Shown here piece by piece: positions 24,763 through 33,617 of a stretch of 36,642 bases of DNA. The DNA comes from an uncultured Lutibacter sp. (lineage in GTDB: Bacteria > Bacteroidota > Bacteroidia > Flavobacteriales > Flavobacteriaceae). The stretch is from positions 1 to 36,642 of the forward strand of contig NZ_CALAEQ010000004.1 in assembly GCF_937891065.1 (NCBI RefSeq), in the 5' to 3' direction. Positions within the stretch are counted from its first letter, which is position 1, and each line of letters starts with the position of its first letter. The translations under genes were made by a program, and so were the position numbers. A model generated the notes under the pieces. The model saw only the letters and a list, made by a program, of their open reading frames with translations. It had not been told where the DNA came from and made no database searches.

Positions 24763-26559
24763 TTAATCATTCAATTTTAAAACAGCCATAAACGCTTCTT
24801 GTGGAATTTCTACGTTTCCAACTTGACGCATACGTTTTTTACCTTTCTTTTGTTTTTCTAATAACTTACGTTTACGAGAAATATCACCTCCATAACATTT
24901 TGCTGTTACATCTTTTCTAAGTGCTTTAATAGTTTCACGCGAAATAATTTTAGCGCCAATTGCTGCTTGAATTGGAATATCAAATTGTTGACGTGGTATT
25001 AATTGACGTAGTTTTTCACACATTTTTTTTCCAATGTTATAAGCATTGTCTGCATGAATTAAGGAAGAAAGAGCATCAACAGATGTACCGTTTAATAAAA
25101 TATCAACTCTTACTAATTTTGATTCTTTCAATCCAATTGGATGATAATCAAATGAAGCATACCCTTTTGAAACTGTTTTTAAGCGATCGTAAAAATCGAA
25201 AACAATTTCAGCTAAAGGCATATCGAAAGTTAATTCAACACGTTCAGGTGTTAAGTAATTTTGATTTGTTATTTGCCCTCGTTTTTCAATACATAAACTC
25301 ATTACAGGACCAACAAAGTCAGATTTTGTAATGATACTTGCTTTTATAAATGGCTCTTCAACACGATTTAATTTTGAAGGTTCTGGTAAATCAGAAGGGT
25401 TATTTACTAAAAGAGGAACTTCTGGATTTTTATTTGTAAATGCGTGATACGATACGTTTGGCACTGTGGTAATTACAGTCATATCAAACTCTCGTTCTAA
25501 GCGTTCTTGAATAATTTCTAAATGTAACATTCCTAAGAAACCACATCTGAACCCAAATCCTAACGCAGCCGAACTTTCAGGGATAAATACTAACGAAGCA
25601 TCATTTAATTGTAATTTTTCCATGGAACTTCGAAGTTCTTCATACTCCTCAGTATCAACCGGATAAATACCAGCAAATACCATTGGTTTTACATCTTCAA
25701 AACCATCAATTCTTTCATGTGTTGGGTTTTCAACACCTGTAATAGTGTCACCCACTTTTATTTCACTCGCGGTTTTTACACCTGTAATTAAGTAACCAAC
25801 ATCACCCGCTTTTATACTTTGCTTAGCGACTTGTGTTAATTTTAATGTGCCAACCTCATCTGCATTATACATATTCCCCGTGGCCATAAACTTAACCCGT
25901 TGCCCTTTTTTAATTTCTCCGTTAAAAACTCTAAAATAAGTTTCTACACCTCTATATGAATTGTAAACAGAGTCAAAAATCAACGCTTGTAAAGGCGCGT
26001 TAACATCTCCTTTTGGAGCAGGTACTCTATCAATTATAGCTTTTAATATATTATCAACACCTAAGCCTGTTTTTCCACTCGCATGAATAATTTCCTCAGG
26101 CTTACAACCTAATAAAGCTACAATATCATCGGTAACTTCTTCTGGGTTAGCACTTGGTAAATCAACCTTATTTAAAATAGGTATAATTTCTAAATCGTGT
26201 TCTAATGCTAAATATAAATTTGAAATAGTTTGTGCTTGAATACTCTGAGCTGCATCAACAATTAATAAGGCACCTTCGCAAGCTGCAATAGATCTAGAAA
26301 CTTCATAAGAAAAATCTACGTGACCAGGAGTATCAATTAAATTAAGAACATACTTTTCTCCTTCAAAAGTATAATCCATTTGTATAGCGTGACTTTTTAT
26401 GGTGATTCCACGTTCACGTTCCAAGTCCATAGTATCCAATAACTGAGCTTGTTCTTCTCGTGCAGTTGTGGTTCCTGTAAAACTTAATAAACGATCGGCA
26501 AGTGTACTTTTCCCGTGATCAATGTGTGCAATAATGCAAAAATTTCTAATGTTTTTCAT
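24763..26559 (-). CDS. lepA: Elongation factor 4 (LepA)
   Basis: Ribosome-bound translational GTPase, 598 residues, the standard length. G motifs: AHIDHGKS (11-18), the ERERGITIK switch [15 protein letters not shown] and a G5-type SGKTG. Then come EF-G-like domains II, III and V, and the unique LepA C-terminal domain with [13 protein letters not shown] and the basic [23 protein letters not shown] start at 26559. It has its own promoter-like element upstream although the preceding gene is on the same strand. Confidence 0.98.
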   Translation of the reverse strand: MKNIRNFCIIAHIDHGKSTLADRLLSFTGTTTAREEQAQLLDTMDLERERGITIKSHAIQMDYTFEGEKYVLNLIDTPGHVDFSYEVSRSIAACEGALLIVDAAQSIQAQTISNLYLALEHDLEIIPILNKVDLPSANPEEVTDDIVALLGCKPEEIIHASGKTGLGVDNILKAIIDRVPAPKGDVNAPLQALIFDSVYNSYRGVETYFRVFNGEIKKGQRVKFMATGNMYNADEVGTLKLTQVAKQSIKAGDVGYLITGVKTASEIKVGDTITGVENPTHERIDGFEDVKPMVFAGIYPVDTEEYEELRSSMEKLQLNDASLVFIPESSAALGFGFRCGFLGMLHLEIIQERLEREFDMTVITTVPNVSYHAFTNKNPEVPLLVNNPSDLPEPSKLNRVEEPFIKASIITKSDFVGPVMSLCIEKRGQITNQNYLTPERVELTFDMPLAEIVFDFYDRLKTVSKGYASFDYHPIGLKESKLVRVDILLNGTSVDALSSLIHADNAYNIGKKMCEKLRQLIPRQQFDIPIQAAIGAKIISRETIKALRKDVTAKCYGGDISRKRKLLEKQKKGKKRMRQVGNVEIPQEAFMAVLKLND

Positions 26560-26588
26560 ACTTCGTGTTCCTGTCTACAATATTTGCG

Positions 26589-26596
26589 CAAATATA
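26589..26596 (-). promoter_or_regulatory. -7 promoter element for lepA, overlapping a palindrome
   Basis: The minus strand reads TATATTTG, an exact TAnnTTTG match ending 29 nt before the lepA ATG. It overlaps TATTTGCGCAAATA (26581-26594), a perfect 14-bp palindrome that could be an operator or chance. Confidence 0.5.
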
Positions 26597-26637
26597 ACGA
26601 ATTAAGCGCTTGATAATACACTCCATTTAAATGTTTG

Positions 26638-27741
26638 TTAGTCAACCCAATCAGCAACAAATAAATTGGTATCGTGTGTTCCGTTATTATTTCTGTTTGA
26701 AGAAAAAACTAATTTTTTACCATCATATGAAAACATTGGAAAAGCATCAAAAACACTATCATAAGTAATTTGTTCTAAACCAGTTCCATCCAAATTAATC
26801 ATAAATAAATTGAAACTATGTTTTGATTTATGGTTTGAAGAAAATATTACTTTTTTTCCTGAAGGGTGAAAAAATGGCGCCCAGTTTGCATTTCCTAAAT
26901 TGGTAATTTTGGTTAAATCACTTCCATCAACATTACAAACATACAATTCCATATTTGTTGGCTGAACCAATCCTTCAGCTAATAAATCTTTATATTCTTT
27001 TATTTCAGCTTCCGTTTTTGGACGTGATGAACGGAAAATTAATTTAGTTCCATCAGGCGAAAAGAAAGCTCCACCATCGTAACCCAATTCAAAAGTTACT
27101 TGTTTTACATCAGTGCCATCAATATTCATGGTGAACAATTCTAAATCTCCAGTTCTTGTTGAAGTAAACACAATTTTATCACCTTTTGGTGAAACTGTTG
27201 GTTCAGCATCATATCCATCTTCAAACGTTAATTGCTTTAACTGATTTCCTTTTGTATCAGCAACAAAAATATCATATCCTTCAAAAACAGGCCAAATATA
27301 TTTATTGCCGTAATCTTCTTTTTTTGGCACTGGTGGGCACTCTATATTTGCTAAATGTGTTGATGAATAAATAATGGTTTCATTTCCGGGTAAAAAATAG
27401 CTACAAGTTGTACGGCCAGTTCCTGTACTCACCAATTGAGGTTTTTGTCCTTTACTTAAATCGTCTGTTATATTCATAGTAAAGATTTGGTCACAATTTA
27501 AACCCCAAACATTATTAGCTTGAAATACTAATTTCGTGTTATCAAAACTCCAATATGCTTCAGCATTGTCACCTCCAAAAGTTAATTGTATAATGTTTTT
27601 TAAATGCTTTTCTTGAGGGTAATGCAGTGTGTTTACAATTTTTGTAGCACCTGATTTACCATCGTAATTTGCACTTTTTTTAGAAGATTTACATCCAAAA
27701 AAAAGTACTGCAATACATATAATTGATAATTTTAGTTTCAT
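26638..27741 (-). CDS. PD40/TolB-like beta-propeller lipoprotein
   Basis: Predicted periplasmic or surface lipoprotein of 367 residues, lipobox ending FFGC (Cys17). At least five WD40-like PD40 blades are visible, each with a G-K-(K/L)-(V/I)-x-F-(T/S)-S-x-R/H core: SPKGDKIVFTSTRTG, SPDGTKLIFRSSRP, HPSGKKVIFSSNH, SYDGKKLVFSSNRN, joined by DGTxxxQ(V/I)T turns. No catalytic domain is fused to it, unlike DPP4/tricorn enzymes, so it probably binds a protein or ligand. ATG start with its own promoter-like element; lepA follows by 78 bp. Confidence 0.88.
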   Translation of the reverse strand: MKLKLSIICIAVLFFGCKSSKKSANYDGKSGATKIVNTLHYPQEKHLKNIIQLTFGGDNAEAYWSFDNTKLVFQANNVWGLNCDQIFTMNITDDLSKGQKPQLVSTGTGRTTCSYFLPGNETIIYSSTHLANIECPPVPKKEDYGNKYIWPVFEGYDIFVADTKGNQLKQLTFEDGYDAEPTVSPKGDKIVFTSTRTGDLELFTMNIDGTDVKQVTFELGYDGGAFFSPDGTKLIFRSSRPKTEAEIKEYKDLLAEGLVQPTNMELYVCNVDGSDLTKITNLGNANWAPFFHPSGKKVIFSSNHKSKHSFNLFMINLDGTGLEQITYDSVFDAFPMFSYDGKKLVFSSNRNNNGTHDTNLFVADWVD

Positions 27742-27760
27742 AATATTTCAAGTTAGAATT

Positions 27761-27768
27761 CAAAAATA
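27761..27768 (-). promoter_or_regulatory. Candidate -7 element for the PD40 lipoprotein gene
   Basis: The minus strand reads TATTTTTG, a TAnnTTTG match ending 19 nt before the ATG. It lies in the 93-bp divergent region shared with dusB. Confidence 0.45.
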
Positions 27769-27807
27769 CAATTTTTATAATTCAATTTAGAAATAATTTA
27801 AATTACG

Positions 27808-27815
27808 TAAATTTG
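27808..27815 (+). promoter_or_regulatory. -7 promoter element for the dihydrouridine synthase gene
   Basis: TAAATTTG matches TAnnTTTG and ends 19 nt before the TTG start of the gene. Confidence 0.5.
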
Positions 27816-27834
27816 CACACTAAAATTTAATAAA

Positions 27835-28815
27835 TTGGTAAAAATAGGAGATATAGAATTGTGTGATTTTCCGTTGTTGTTAGCACCTATGGAAGATGTG
27901 AGTGATCCGCCGTTTAGAGCATTGTGCAAAGAACAAGGTGCAGACGTAGTTTATACTGAATTTATTTCTTCTGAAGGATTGATCCGTGATGCTGCAAAAA
28001 GTAGAAAAAAACTAGATATTTACGAAAAAGAACGTCCAGTTGGGATTCAAATTTTTGGTGCAAATTTAGAATCCATGTTAAGAACGGTTGAGATTGTTGA
28101 ACAATCTAACCCTGATATTATTGATATTAATTTTGGTTGCCCTGTAAAAAAAGTGGTAAGTAAAGGTGCTGGTGCTGGTATTTTAAAAGACATCGATTTA
28201 ATGGTGAAATTAACCGAAGCTATGGTTAAACACACCAACTTACCTATAACTGTTAAAACTCGGTTAGGTTGGGATGAAAGTTCTATTAAAATAGTTGAAG
28301 TTGCTGAACGATTACAAGATGTTGGCTGTAAAGCAATTTCAATTCATGGTCGTACACGTGCTCAAATGTATAAAGGTTCTGCTAATTGGGGCCCAATTGC
28401 TGATGTGAAAAATAATTCAAGAATGCATATTCCTGTTTTTGGAAACGGTGATGTAAATTCCCCAGAAAGAGCATTAGAAATGCGCGATATTTATGGATTA
28501 GATGGCGCTATGATTGGAAGATCAAGTATTGGAAATCCTTGGTTTTTTAAACAGGTAAAACACTTTTTTGAAACAGGTGAACATTTACCTGAAATTACAA
28601 TTGCTGAACGTGTTGAAATGGCAAAACGCCATTTACAAATGGAAATTGATTGGAAAGAAGTAGAAATTGTTGGTGTAATGGAAATGCGTAGACATTATAC
28701 TAATTATTTTAAAGGGATTCCAGATTTTAAACCTTATAGAATGAAAATGGTTACTTCAGATTCAGCCCAAGATGTCTATAATGTTTTTGATGAGGTTTTA
28801 CAGAAATTTTCATAA
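27835..28815 (+). CDS. dusB: tRNA-dihydrouridine synthase, DusB type
   Basis: FMN enzyme that reduces uridine to dihydrouridine in tRNA. It has 326 residues in a TIM barrel. Signatures: APMEDVSDPPFR (17-28), VGIQIFGANLESM, NFGCPVKKV with the catalytic Cys102, TVKTRLGWD, SIHGRTRAQMYKGSANW, VFGNGDVNSPE and GRSSIGNPWFF. The start is a TTG (27835): the frame is closed by a stop at 27808 upstream, there is no ATG between, and the resulting VKIGDIEL matches the usual N-terminus. The next gene starts 11 bp later on the same strand. Confidence 0.94.
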   Translation: MVKIGDIELCDFPLLLAPMEDVSDPPFRALCKEQGADVVYTEFISSEGLIRDAAKSRKKLDIYEKERPVGIQIFGANLESMLRTVEIVEQSNPDIIDINFGCPVKKVVSKGAGAGILKDIDLMVKLTEAMVKHTNLPITVKTRLGWDESSIKIVEVAERLQDVGCKAISIHGRTRAQMYKGSANWGPIADVKNNSRMHIPVFGNGDVNSPERALEMRDIYGLDGAMIGRSSIGNPWFFKQVKHFFETGEHLPEITIAERVEMAKRHLQMEIDWKEVEIVGVMEMRRHYTNYFKGIPDFKPYRMKMVTSDSAQDVYNVFDEVLQKFS

Positions 28816-28826
28816 TTTCAAAAAAA

Positions 28827-29552
28827 ATGAAAACGATTTTAATTCTTGTTTTTGCTGCTTTAGGGATGTATTCCTGTACTTCAAGAATAAATTCACAAAA
28901 TACTTTAAAACCAATTAAAGTTATTAATTTAAATATTTCTGAGCCTTCAGGAATTACTTCATTTAATAATCATTTATATATTGTTAGTGATCAAAATGGA
29001 ACTATTTACAAAACTTCTTTAGAAGGTGAAGTTCTTCAAAAAATAAAAACCAAATTTTCTGATTTAGAAGGTATAACTATTGAAACATCTACTCAGAATT
29101 TTTGGATTGTTGATGAATCAAAAAGAACATTAATCTCCTTAGATTCAACCGGAAATTTTCTTCAAAAAATGAAGATAAAAGGAAAGCAGCAACATAAAAA
29201 TAGTGGATTAGAAGGTATTTGTTTTGTTGAAAGTGAAAACTCCTTTATTGTGCTCAATGAAAAACAACCCAAACAATTGTTAGAAGTAAATTTAAACGGT
29301 GAAATTACTAATAAAATAGCGTTCGGTTTTAGTAATGATGTTTCGGGAATTTGTTTTGACACTAAATCAACCACATTTTGGGTTGTAAGTGATGAATCTC
29401 AATCAATTTACAATACCACAATAAAAGGGAAATTAATAAAAAGCTACAAAATACCTGTTGATAAAGCTGAAGGAATTGTAATTCATAATGATACTATATT
29501 TGTTGTAAGTGATCGAAAAAACAAATTATATATTTTTAAAAAACCAGCGTAA
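28827..29552 (+). CDS. SdiA-regulated-type beta-propeller lipoprotein
   Basis: Predicted lipoprotein of 241 residues with lipobox GMYSC (Cys17). The repeated phrase types LYIVSDQNGTIYKTSLEG, FWIVDESKRTLISLD, FWVVSDESQSIYN and IFVVSDRKNKLYIF are strands of a propeller of the SdiA-regulated family, seen in many bacteria without a known enzymatic role. It follows dusB by 11 bp and is likely co-transcribed. Its stop is 1 bp from the stop of the convergent permease gene, with no terminator between, so the 3' ends of the transcripts must overlap. Confidence 0.82.
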   Translation: MKTILILVFAALGMYSCTSRINSQNTLKPIKVINLNISEPSGITSFNNHLYIVSDQNGTIYKTSLEGEVLQKIKTKFSDLEGITIETSTQNFWIVDESKRTLISLDSTGNFLQKMKIKGKQQHKNSGLEGICFVESENSFIVLNEKQPKQLLEVNLNGEITNKIAFGFSNDVSGICFDTKSTTFWVVSDESQSIYNTTIKGKLIKSYKIPVDKAEGIVIHNDTIFVVSDRKNKLYIFKKPA

Positions 29553-29553
29553 G

Positions 29554-30756
29554 CTATTCAACCAATTTTTTTGAAATTCTACTACTTGCAATTTTTGAAG
29601 CTAAAAACCCTAATACAAGTATTGTAATAATTACAGTTATAATATTTAAAAAAGTTAATTCAACTGGGTAGGCTAAATGTTGAGTTATCATAAATAAATG
29701 ATATTTTTTTTGAAGCAACACCAAACTAATCCCTATTGAAAGTCCAACAAATAAACCGAAAACAGAAAGCATAAAACCTTGCAAAATAAATACTTGCTTT
29801 ATTTCTTTCATAGTTGCCCCAATACTATATAATGTTTTAAGATTGTCTCTTTTATCTAAAATCATCATAATTATGGCGCCAATAACATTAAATAAAGCAA
29901 TAATTAATATCAATGTAAATATTAAGTAGGAAGCTAAATTTTCAGTATTTAACATTTTGTAAAAAACCGCATTCAATTGTTCTCTGGTTTCAATTTTAAA
30001 TTGACTACCAAATTTATTTTTTAATTGATTAATTATTTCAGTTCGCTCTTTAAAGTTGGTAACTTTTATTTCAATTGCCGAAATTTGTTCAGGCGTATAA
30101 CTCAATAACTCTTGGGCTAATTCTAATGAAATAAATGTAAATTTAGAATCGAGTTCGCCTACTAAAGCAAAAATACCTATTGGCTGTGTGTTTATTTTCT
30201 TAAATGCATTGTTAGGATTGGTAATATATCCTTTTCCTGCTTTGGGTACATAAATTTTTAAAGGTTCTAAAAAATCGAAAATACCTAAAGATAATTTGTT
30301 TGAAATTCCATTACCAATTACAACTCCTGAAGGTATTTTAGCATCTAGCCAAGTCCCTACATATACAGTTGTATCTATACTATTTACATTTGTGTAATGT
30401 GCATCAATACCTTTTATATAAGCAATATGTGTTTTTTCGTTGTATTCAAAAAAAGCGCGTTCTTCAATAACTTTAGAGTAAGAAGCTACACCGTTTTGGT
30501 TCTCTACTATTGTTTTAATATCCGTATTAAAATCAAACGATTTTCCTTTTTCAGAAGAAATTTTAATATCGGGATCAGCAGTATTTAAAAACCCAACACT
30601 AAAACTTCGTAAACCAGAAAATCCGGAGAGTACAATAAACAATGCTAAAGTTCCAATAATAACACCCAAAGTTGCAATACCTGTAATAATATTTATGGTG
30701 TTATTGCTACTTTTAGAAAATAAATAGCGTTTAGCTATGTATAAGGGAAAATTCAA
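29554..30756 (-). CDS. LolC/LolE-type ABC transporter permease
   Basis: 400 residues. An N-terminal membrane helix (about 22-46, INIITGIATLGVIIGTLAL with VLSGFSGLR) precedes a periplasmic MacB-like domain (about 50-265). Three C-terminal helices follow (about 275-300, 318-345, 365-390), with the FtsX-fold signature FNVIGAIIMMILDKRDNLKT and LYSIGATMKEIKQVFILQG. This is the layout of lipoprotein-releasing permeases. No ATPase or LolA gene is nearby. The start is a TTG at 30756, 1 nt after the rbfA stop, giving the expected NFPLYIAKRYLFSK N-terminus; it should be translationally coupled to rbfA. Confidence 0.9.
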   Translation of the reverse strand: MNFPLYIAKRYLFSKSSNNTINIITGIATLGVIIGTLALFIVLSGFSGLRSFSVGFLNTADPDIKISSEKGKSFDFNTDIKTIVENQNGVASYSKVIEERAFFEYNEKTHIAYIKGIDAHYTNVNSIDTTVYVGTWLDAKIPSGVVIGNGISNKLSLGIFDFLEPLKIYVPKAGKGYITNPNNAFKKINTQPIGIFALVGELDSKFTFISLELAQELLSYTPEQISAIEIKVTNFKERTEIINQLKNKFGSQFKIETREQLNAVFYKMLNTENLASYLIFTLILIIALFNVIGAIIMMILDKRDNLKTLYSIGATMKEIKQVFILQGFMLSVFGLFVGLSIGISLVLLQKKYHLFMITQHLAYPVELTFLNIITVIITILVLGFLASKIASSRISKKLVE

Positions 30757-30757
30757 A

Positions 30758-31150
30758 TTAATTATCTGAAGGTTTATTTAAAATTTCAGGATTTTTAATT
30801 GGATTTCCTTTTTTACCTTTTAAAGCATTGTCAATATCTTCAATATAGTCTAAACTATCATCAATATAAAAAGAAAGTTCAGGCATACGTCTCAGCTGGT
30901 TTCTAGTACGTTTTGCCATTTCATATCTTATAGTTGAAGTATTTTGCTGAACACCTTTCAAAATTAATTGTCTATTTAACTGAGGAAAAACGCTTAAATA
31001 TACTTTTGCCTGTGATAAATCTGAAGTAACTTGAACTTTGGTAACAGAAATAATAACCCCTTTCATTCCGTCTTGCGCAGCGTGTTGTAAAACATCAGCT
31101 AAGTCTTTTTGTAAAACACCTGCAATTTTCTTTTGTCTGTTTGTTTCCAT
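30758..31150 (-). CDS. rbfA: 30S ribosome-binding factor A
   Basis: Late 16S rRNA maturation factor with a KH-like fold, 130 residues. Signatures: RQKKIAGVLQKDLADVLQ, VTSDLSQAKVYLSVFP, and RYEMAKRTRNQLRRMPELSF with YIDDSLDY. The tail (GNPIKNPEILNKPSDN) is polar. ATG start at 31150. Its promoter-like element ends only 4 nt before the ATG, which suggests a leaderless or nearly leaderless mRNA. Followed directly by the permease gene. Confidence 0.95.
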   Translation of the reverse strand: METNRQKKIAGVLQKDLADVLQHAAQDGMKGVIISVTKVQVTSDLSQAKVYLSVFPQLNRQLILKGVQQNTSTIRYEMAKRTRNQLRRMPELSFYIDDSLDYIEDIDNALKGKKGNPIKNPEILNKPSDN

Positions 31151-31154
31151 AGTG

Positions 31155-31162
31155 CAAAGATA
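31155..31162 (-). promoter_or_regulatory. -7 promoter element abutting rbfA
   Basis: The minus strand reads TATCTTTG, then CACT, then the rbfA ATG. The match to TAnnTTTG is exact. Transcription would start at or next to the initiation codon. Confidence 0.55.
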
Positions 31163-31230
31163 ATAGTTTAAATGTACATAAATTTTGTTTTATTTTTCTT
31201 TGTTCTAAAATTATTTTGAAGCCATTTTAA

Positions 31231-31464
31231 ATTCAGCAAACTTGTTTTTGTAATAATTTCAAAGATGAAAAAATAGAACCTATTTCTATTGCTCTAAAAG
31301 ATTTAGAAAAATCGAATAAATTGATTTTAGTCTTTTTTTGAAAATCACATTATTAAGTTGAATAAATTAAAAGTGAAGGTGTAGAAACTTCATTTTTTGA
31401 AGTTAAAGAAGATAAAATTGAAACAAATTTATCACTATTTATAGAAATATTATTTTTTATTTAA
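31231..31464 (+). pseudogene. Possible decayed coding remnant
   Basis: One frame reads DEKIEPISIALKDLEKSN-KLILVFF, then three stops within about 40 bases, then SEGVETSFFEVKEDKIETNL in the same frame to a stop at 31462-31464. The protein-like composition on both sides of the stops, within the longest non-coding gap of the window (31151-31688), suggests a dead gene fragment. The family is not recognisable and chance is not excluded. Confidence 0.3.
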
Positions 31465-31493
31465 AACTCCACATATAGAAATTCAATAATTTT

Positions 31494-31595
31494 ACGTTAG
31501 GGAATGAACGCTTTGTTTGAGCTCTTTTTATAGATACCTTAAACTATAAAAAAGCGAGTAGTGAAAGCCCGAGTCATAGGGAAACGCCCTAATGT
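31494..31595. repeat. Structured inverted-repeat element before ftsX
   Basis: The outer arms ACGTTAGGG (31494-31502) and CCCTAATGT (31587-31595) pair with one G-U. An inner stem TTTTTATAG/CTATAAAAA (31525-31533/31544-31552) has a 10-nt loop. The right outer arm can instead form a local hairpin TAGGG-AAACG-CCCTA (31577-31591). It is richer in G+C than its surroundings. It looks like a short interspersed palindromic element or a structured RNA; no coding capacity was seen. I faintly recall similar elements in other flavobacteria. Confidence 0.5.
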
Positions 31596-31688
31596 TAATT
31601 AATTTACAACACCACAAATTAAACAATGAAACAAATAAACCATTCAACAACTATTTGTATATTGCAACCACTTTAATAAAAATTACTT

Positions 31689-32567
31689 TTGGATACACAG
31701 TTTGAGAAATATCAGAAAAGAAGACTACGATCATCGTACTTGTCAGTAGTTATTAGCATTGGTTTGGTGCTGTTTTTAGTTGGTATTTTAGGCTTAATAG
31801 TTCTAAAAACTAATAGTATTACTGAACATTTTAAAGAAAAAGTTACCATCACTATATTTCTAAAAGACAATGCTAAAAATATTGATGTAGAAATTTTACA
31901 AGCTGAATTAAAAAGAGCTGAATACACAAAATCCGTAACTTATATTTCTAAGAAAGACGCCGCTAAAAAATACACGGAAGAAATTGGAGAAGATTTTGTA
32001 GAATTTTTAGGAGACAATCCATTAAAAAACGCAGTAGATATTTCTTTAAAATCAGAATTTGTAACGCCTGAAAAAATTGCCGAAATAGAACAAAATTTAT
32101 TGATAAGAAGTATTGTTGCTGAGGTTACTTATGACAAACCTTTAATTGAATTATTAATAAAAAACATTAACCGTTTAAGCTTCTGGATGCTTTTATTCAG
32201 TTCGTTATTTACGCTTATTGCTATTGTTTTAATAAATAGTTCTATACGTCTTTCAATATATTCAAAAAGGTTTACCATTAAAACTATGCAAATGGTTGGT
32301 GCCACAAAAGGATTTATTAGAATGCCTTTTATTTGGAATAGTATTAAATTAGGAATAATTGGTTCTTTAGTGTCTATTGCAGGTTTAATTGCTTTTATAA
32401 TGTATGTAGACAACACCATTCCTGAATTAGCAATGCTAGAAAATTATAAAATTCTTGGAGTTTTATTTGCTGCTATTATTGGTTTAGGTATACTAATTAC
32501 ATGGATTAGTACGTTTTTTGCAACACAACGTTTTTTAAATTTAAGAACAGACGAACTTTATTATTAA
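31689..32567 (+). CDS. ftsX: Cell division protein FtsX
   Basis: Membrane partner of the ATPase FtsE; transmits its action to peptidoglycan hydrolases at the septum. It has 292 residues: helix at about 20-42, extracytoplasmic domain (about 45-160, with EKVTITIFLKDNAKNIDVE), then three helices (about 165-187, 215-238, 257-282) around SIYSKRFTIKTMQMVGATKGFIR. The frame opens with a TTG (31689); a stop lies 4 codons upstream, with no ATG between, and DTQFEKYQKRRL is the expected flavobacterial N-terminus. ftsE is not adjacent, which is common in this group. First gene of a four-gene plus-strand run. Confidence 0.93.
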   Translation: MDTQFEKYQKRRLRSSYLSVVISIGLVLFLVGILGLIVLKTNSITEHFKEKVTITIFLKDNAKNIDVEILQAELKRAEYTKSVTYISKKDAAKKYTEEIGEDFVEFLGDNPLKNAVDISLKSEFVTPEKIAEIEQNLLIRSIVAEVTYDKPLIELLIKNINRLSFWMLLFSSLFTLIAIVLINSSIRLSIYSKRFTIKTMQMVGATKGFIRMPFIWNSIKLGIIGSLVSIAGLIAFIMYVDNTIPELAMLENYKILGVLFAAIIGLGILITWISTFFATQRFLNLRTDELYY

Positions 32568-32571
32568 TAAA

Positions 32572-32817
32572 ATGAAAGAAAAAAACACAGAAAACAAACA
32601 CCAATTTCTTTTTGGTAAAAAGAACTATACTATTATGTTAATTGGTTTAGTTTTTATTATTGTAGGATTTGTTTTAATGGCTGGAGGCGGAAGCGATAAT
32701 CCTGAAATATTTAACGAAGAAATTTATAATTTTAGAAGAATACGTTTAGCACCCACATTAGTTCTTATTGGTTTAGGTATTGAGATTTATGCAATTATGG
32801 CAAAATCTAAAAAATAA
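32572..32817 (+). CDS. DUF3098 small membrane protein
   Basis: 81 residues: a short polar N-terminus, a phrase FLFGKKNYTIMLIGLVFIIV leading into helix 1 (about 18-38), a loop with GGGSDNPEIFNEEIYNFRR, and helix 2 (about 56-75). This matches DUF3098, a Bacteroidota-specific family found between ftsX and uppP. The conserved position suggests a link to envelope growth, but the function is unknown. ATG start, 4 bp after ftsX; uppP follows by 2 bp. Confidence 0.9.
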   Translation: MKEKNTENKHQFLFGKKNYTIMLIGLVFIIVGFVLMAGGGSDNPEIFNEEIYNFRRIRLAPTLVLIGLGIEIYAIMAKSKK

Positions 32818-32819
32818 GA

Positions 32820-33617
32820 ATGAATTATCTTGAAGCAATTATTTTAGGAATTATTCAGGGATTGACTGAATTTTTACCTGTTTCTTCAAGTGGACATTTA
32901 GAACTTGCCAAAGTATTATTAGGAGATAATTCTATTCCTAAAGAAAGTTTAACTTTTACCGTAGTTGTACATTTTGCTACGGCTTTAAGCACAATAGTTA
33001 TTTTTAAAGATGATATTTTTCAAATTATAAAAGGATTATTTCAATTTAAATGGAATGATGAATTTAAATTTTCTTTAAAAATTATTGCTTCAATGATTCC
33101 TGCGGTTGCGGTTGGTTTAATTTTTGAAAAACAATTTGAACAATTTTTTACTGGTGAAATATTATTGGTAGGTTTTATGCTGATTATTACATCATTACTT
33201 TTATTATTTGCTGATCGAGCAAAAAACACCACTCAAAAAGTTACTTTTTTTAGTGCATTTGTTATTGGTGTTTCTCAAGCTTTAGCAATTTTACCCGGTA
33301 TTTCAAGATCTGGAGCTACAATTTCAACTTCGGTATTATTAGGTGTTGATAGAGTACAAGCTGCACGTTTTTCATTTTTAATGGTTGTTCCATTAATTTT
33401 TGGAAAAATTGGCAAAGATGTATTATCCGGCTCAATTAATTTTCAAAGTGCTCAAATTGGAGTTTTAGGAGTAGGCTTTTTAGCTTCACTTATTGCAGGC
33501 CTTTTTGCTTGTAAATGGATGATCGCTATTGTTAAAAAAAGTAAACTTTCCTATTTTGCTTTGTATTGCTTTATAGTTGGAGTTATAACAATTGCAGTTA
33601 CAATAACTAATAAATAA
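32820..33617 (+). CDS. uppP: Undecaprenyl-diphosphatase
   Basis: Integral-membrane phosphatase (BacA family) that recycles the lipid carrier for peptidoglycan and other polymers; confers bacitracin tolerance when abundant. It has 265 residues and about eight helices. Active-site motifs: GLTEFLPVSSSGHLEL (from residue 14, Glu17) and PGISRSGATISTSVLLG, with Glu, Ser and Arg residues in place. The stop overlaps the truB start by one base (TAATG), indicating coupling. Confidence 0.97.
   Translation: MNYLEAIILGIIQGLTEFLPVSSSGHLELAKVLLGDNSIPKESLTFTVVVHFATALSTIVIFKDDIFQIIKGLFQFKWNDEFKFSLKIIASMIPAVAVGLIFEKQFEQFFTGEILLVGFMLIITSLLLLFADRAKNTTQKVTFFSAFVIGVSQALAILPGISRSGATISTSVLLGVDRVQAARFSFLMVVPLIFGKIGKDVLSGSINFQSAQIGVLGVGFLASLIAGLFACKWMIAIVKKSKLSYFALYCFIVGVITIAVTITNK

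Noticed and set aside
31494-31595. tRNA or other known structural RNA
   Set aside because: The pairing pattern does not give a cloverleaf, and no T-loop or anticodon arm could be placed.
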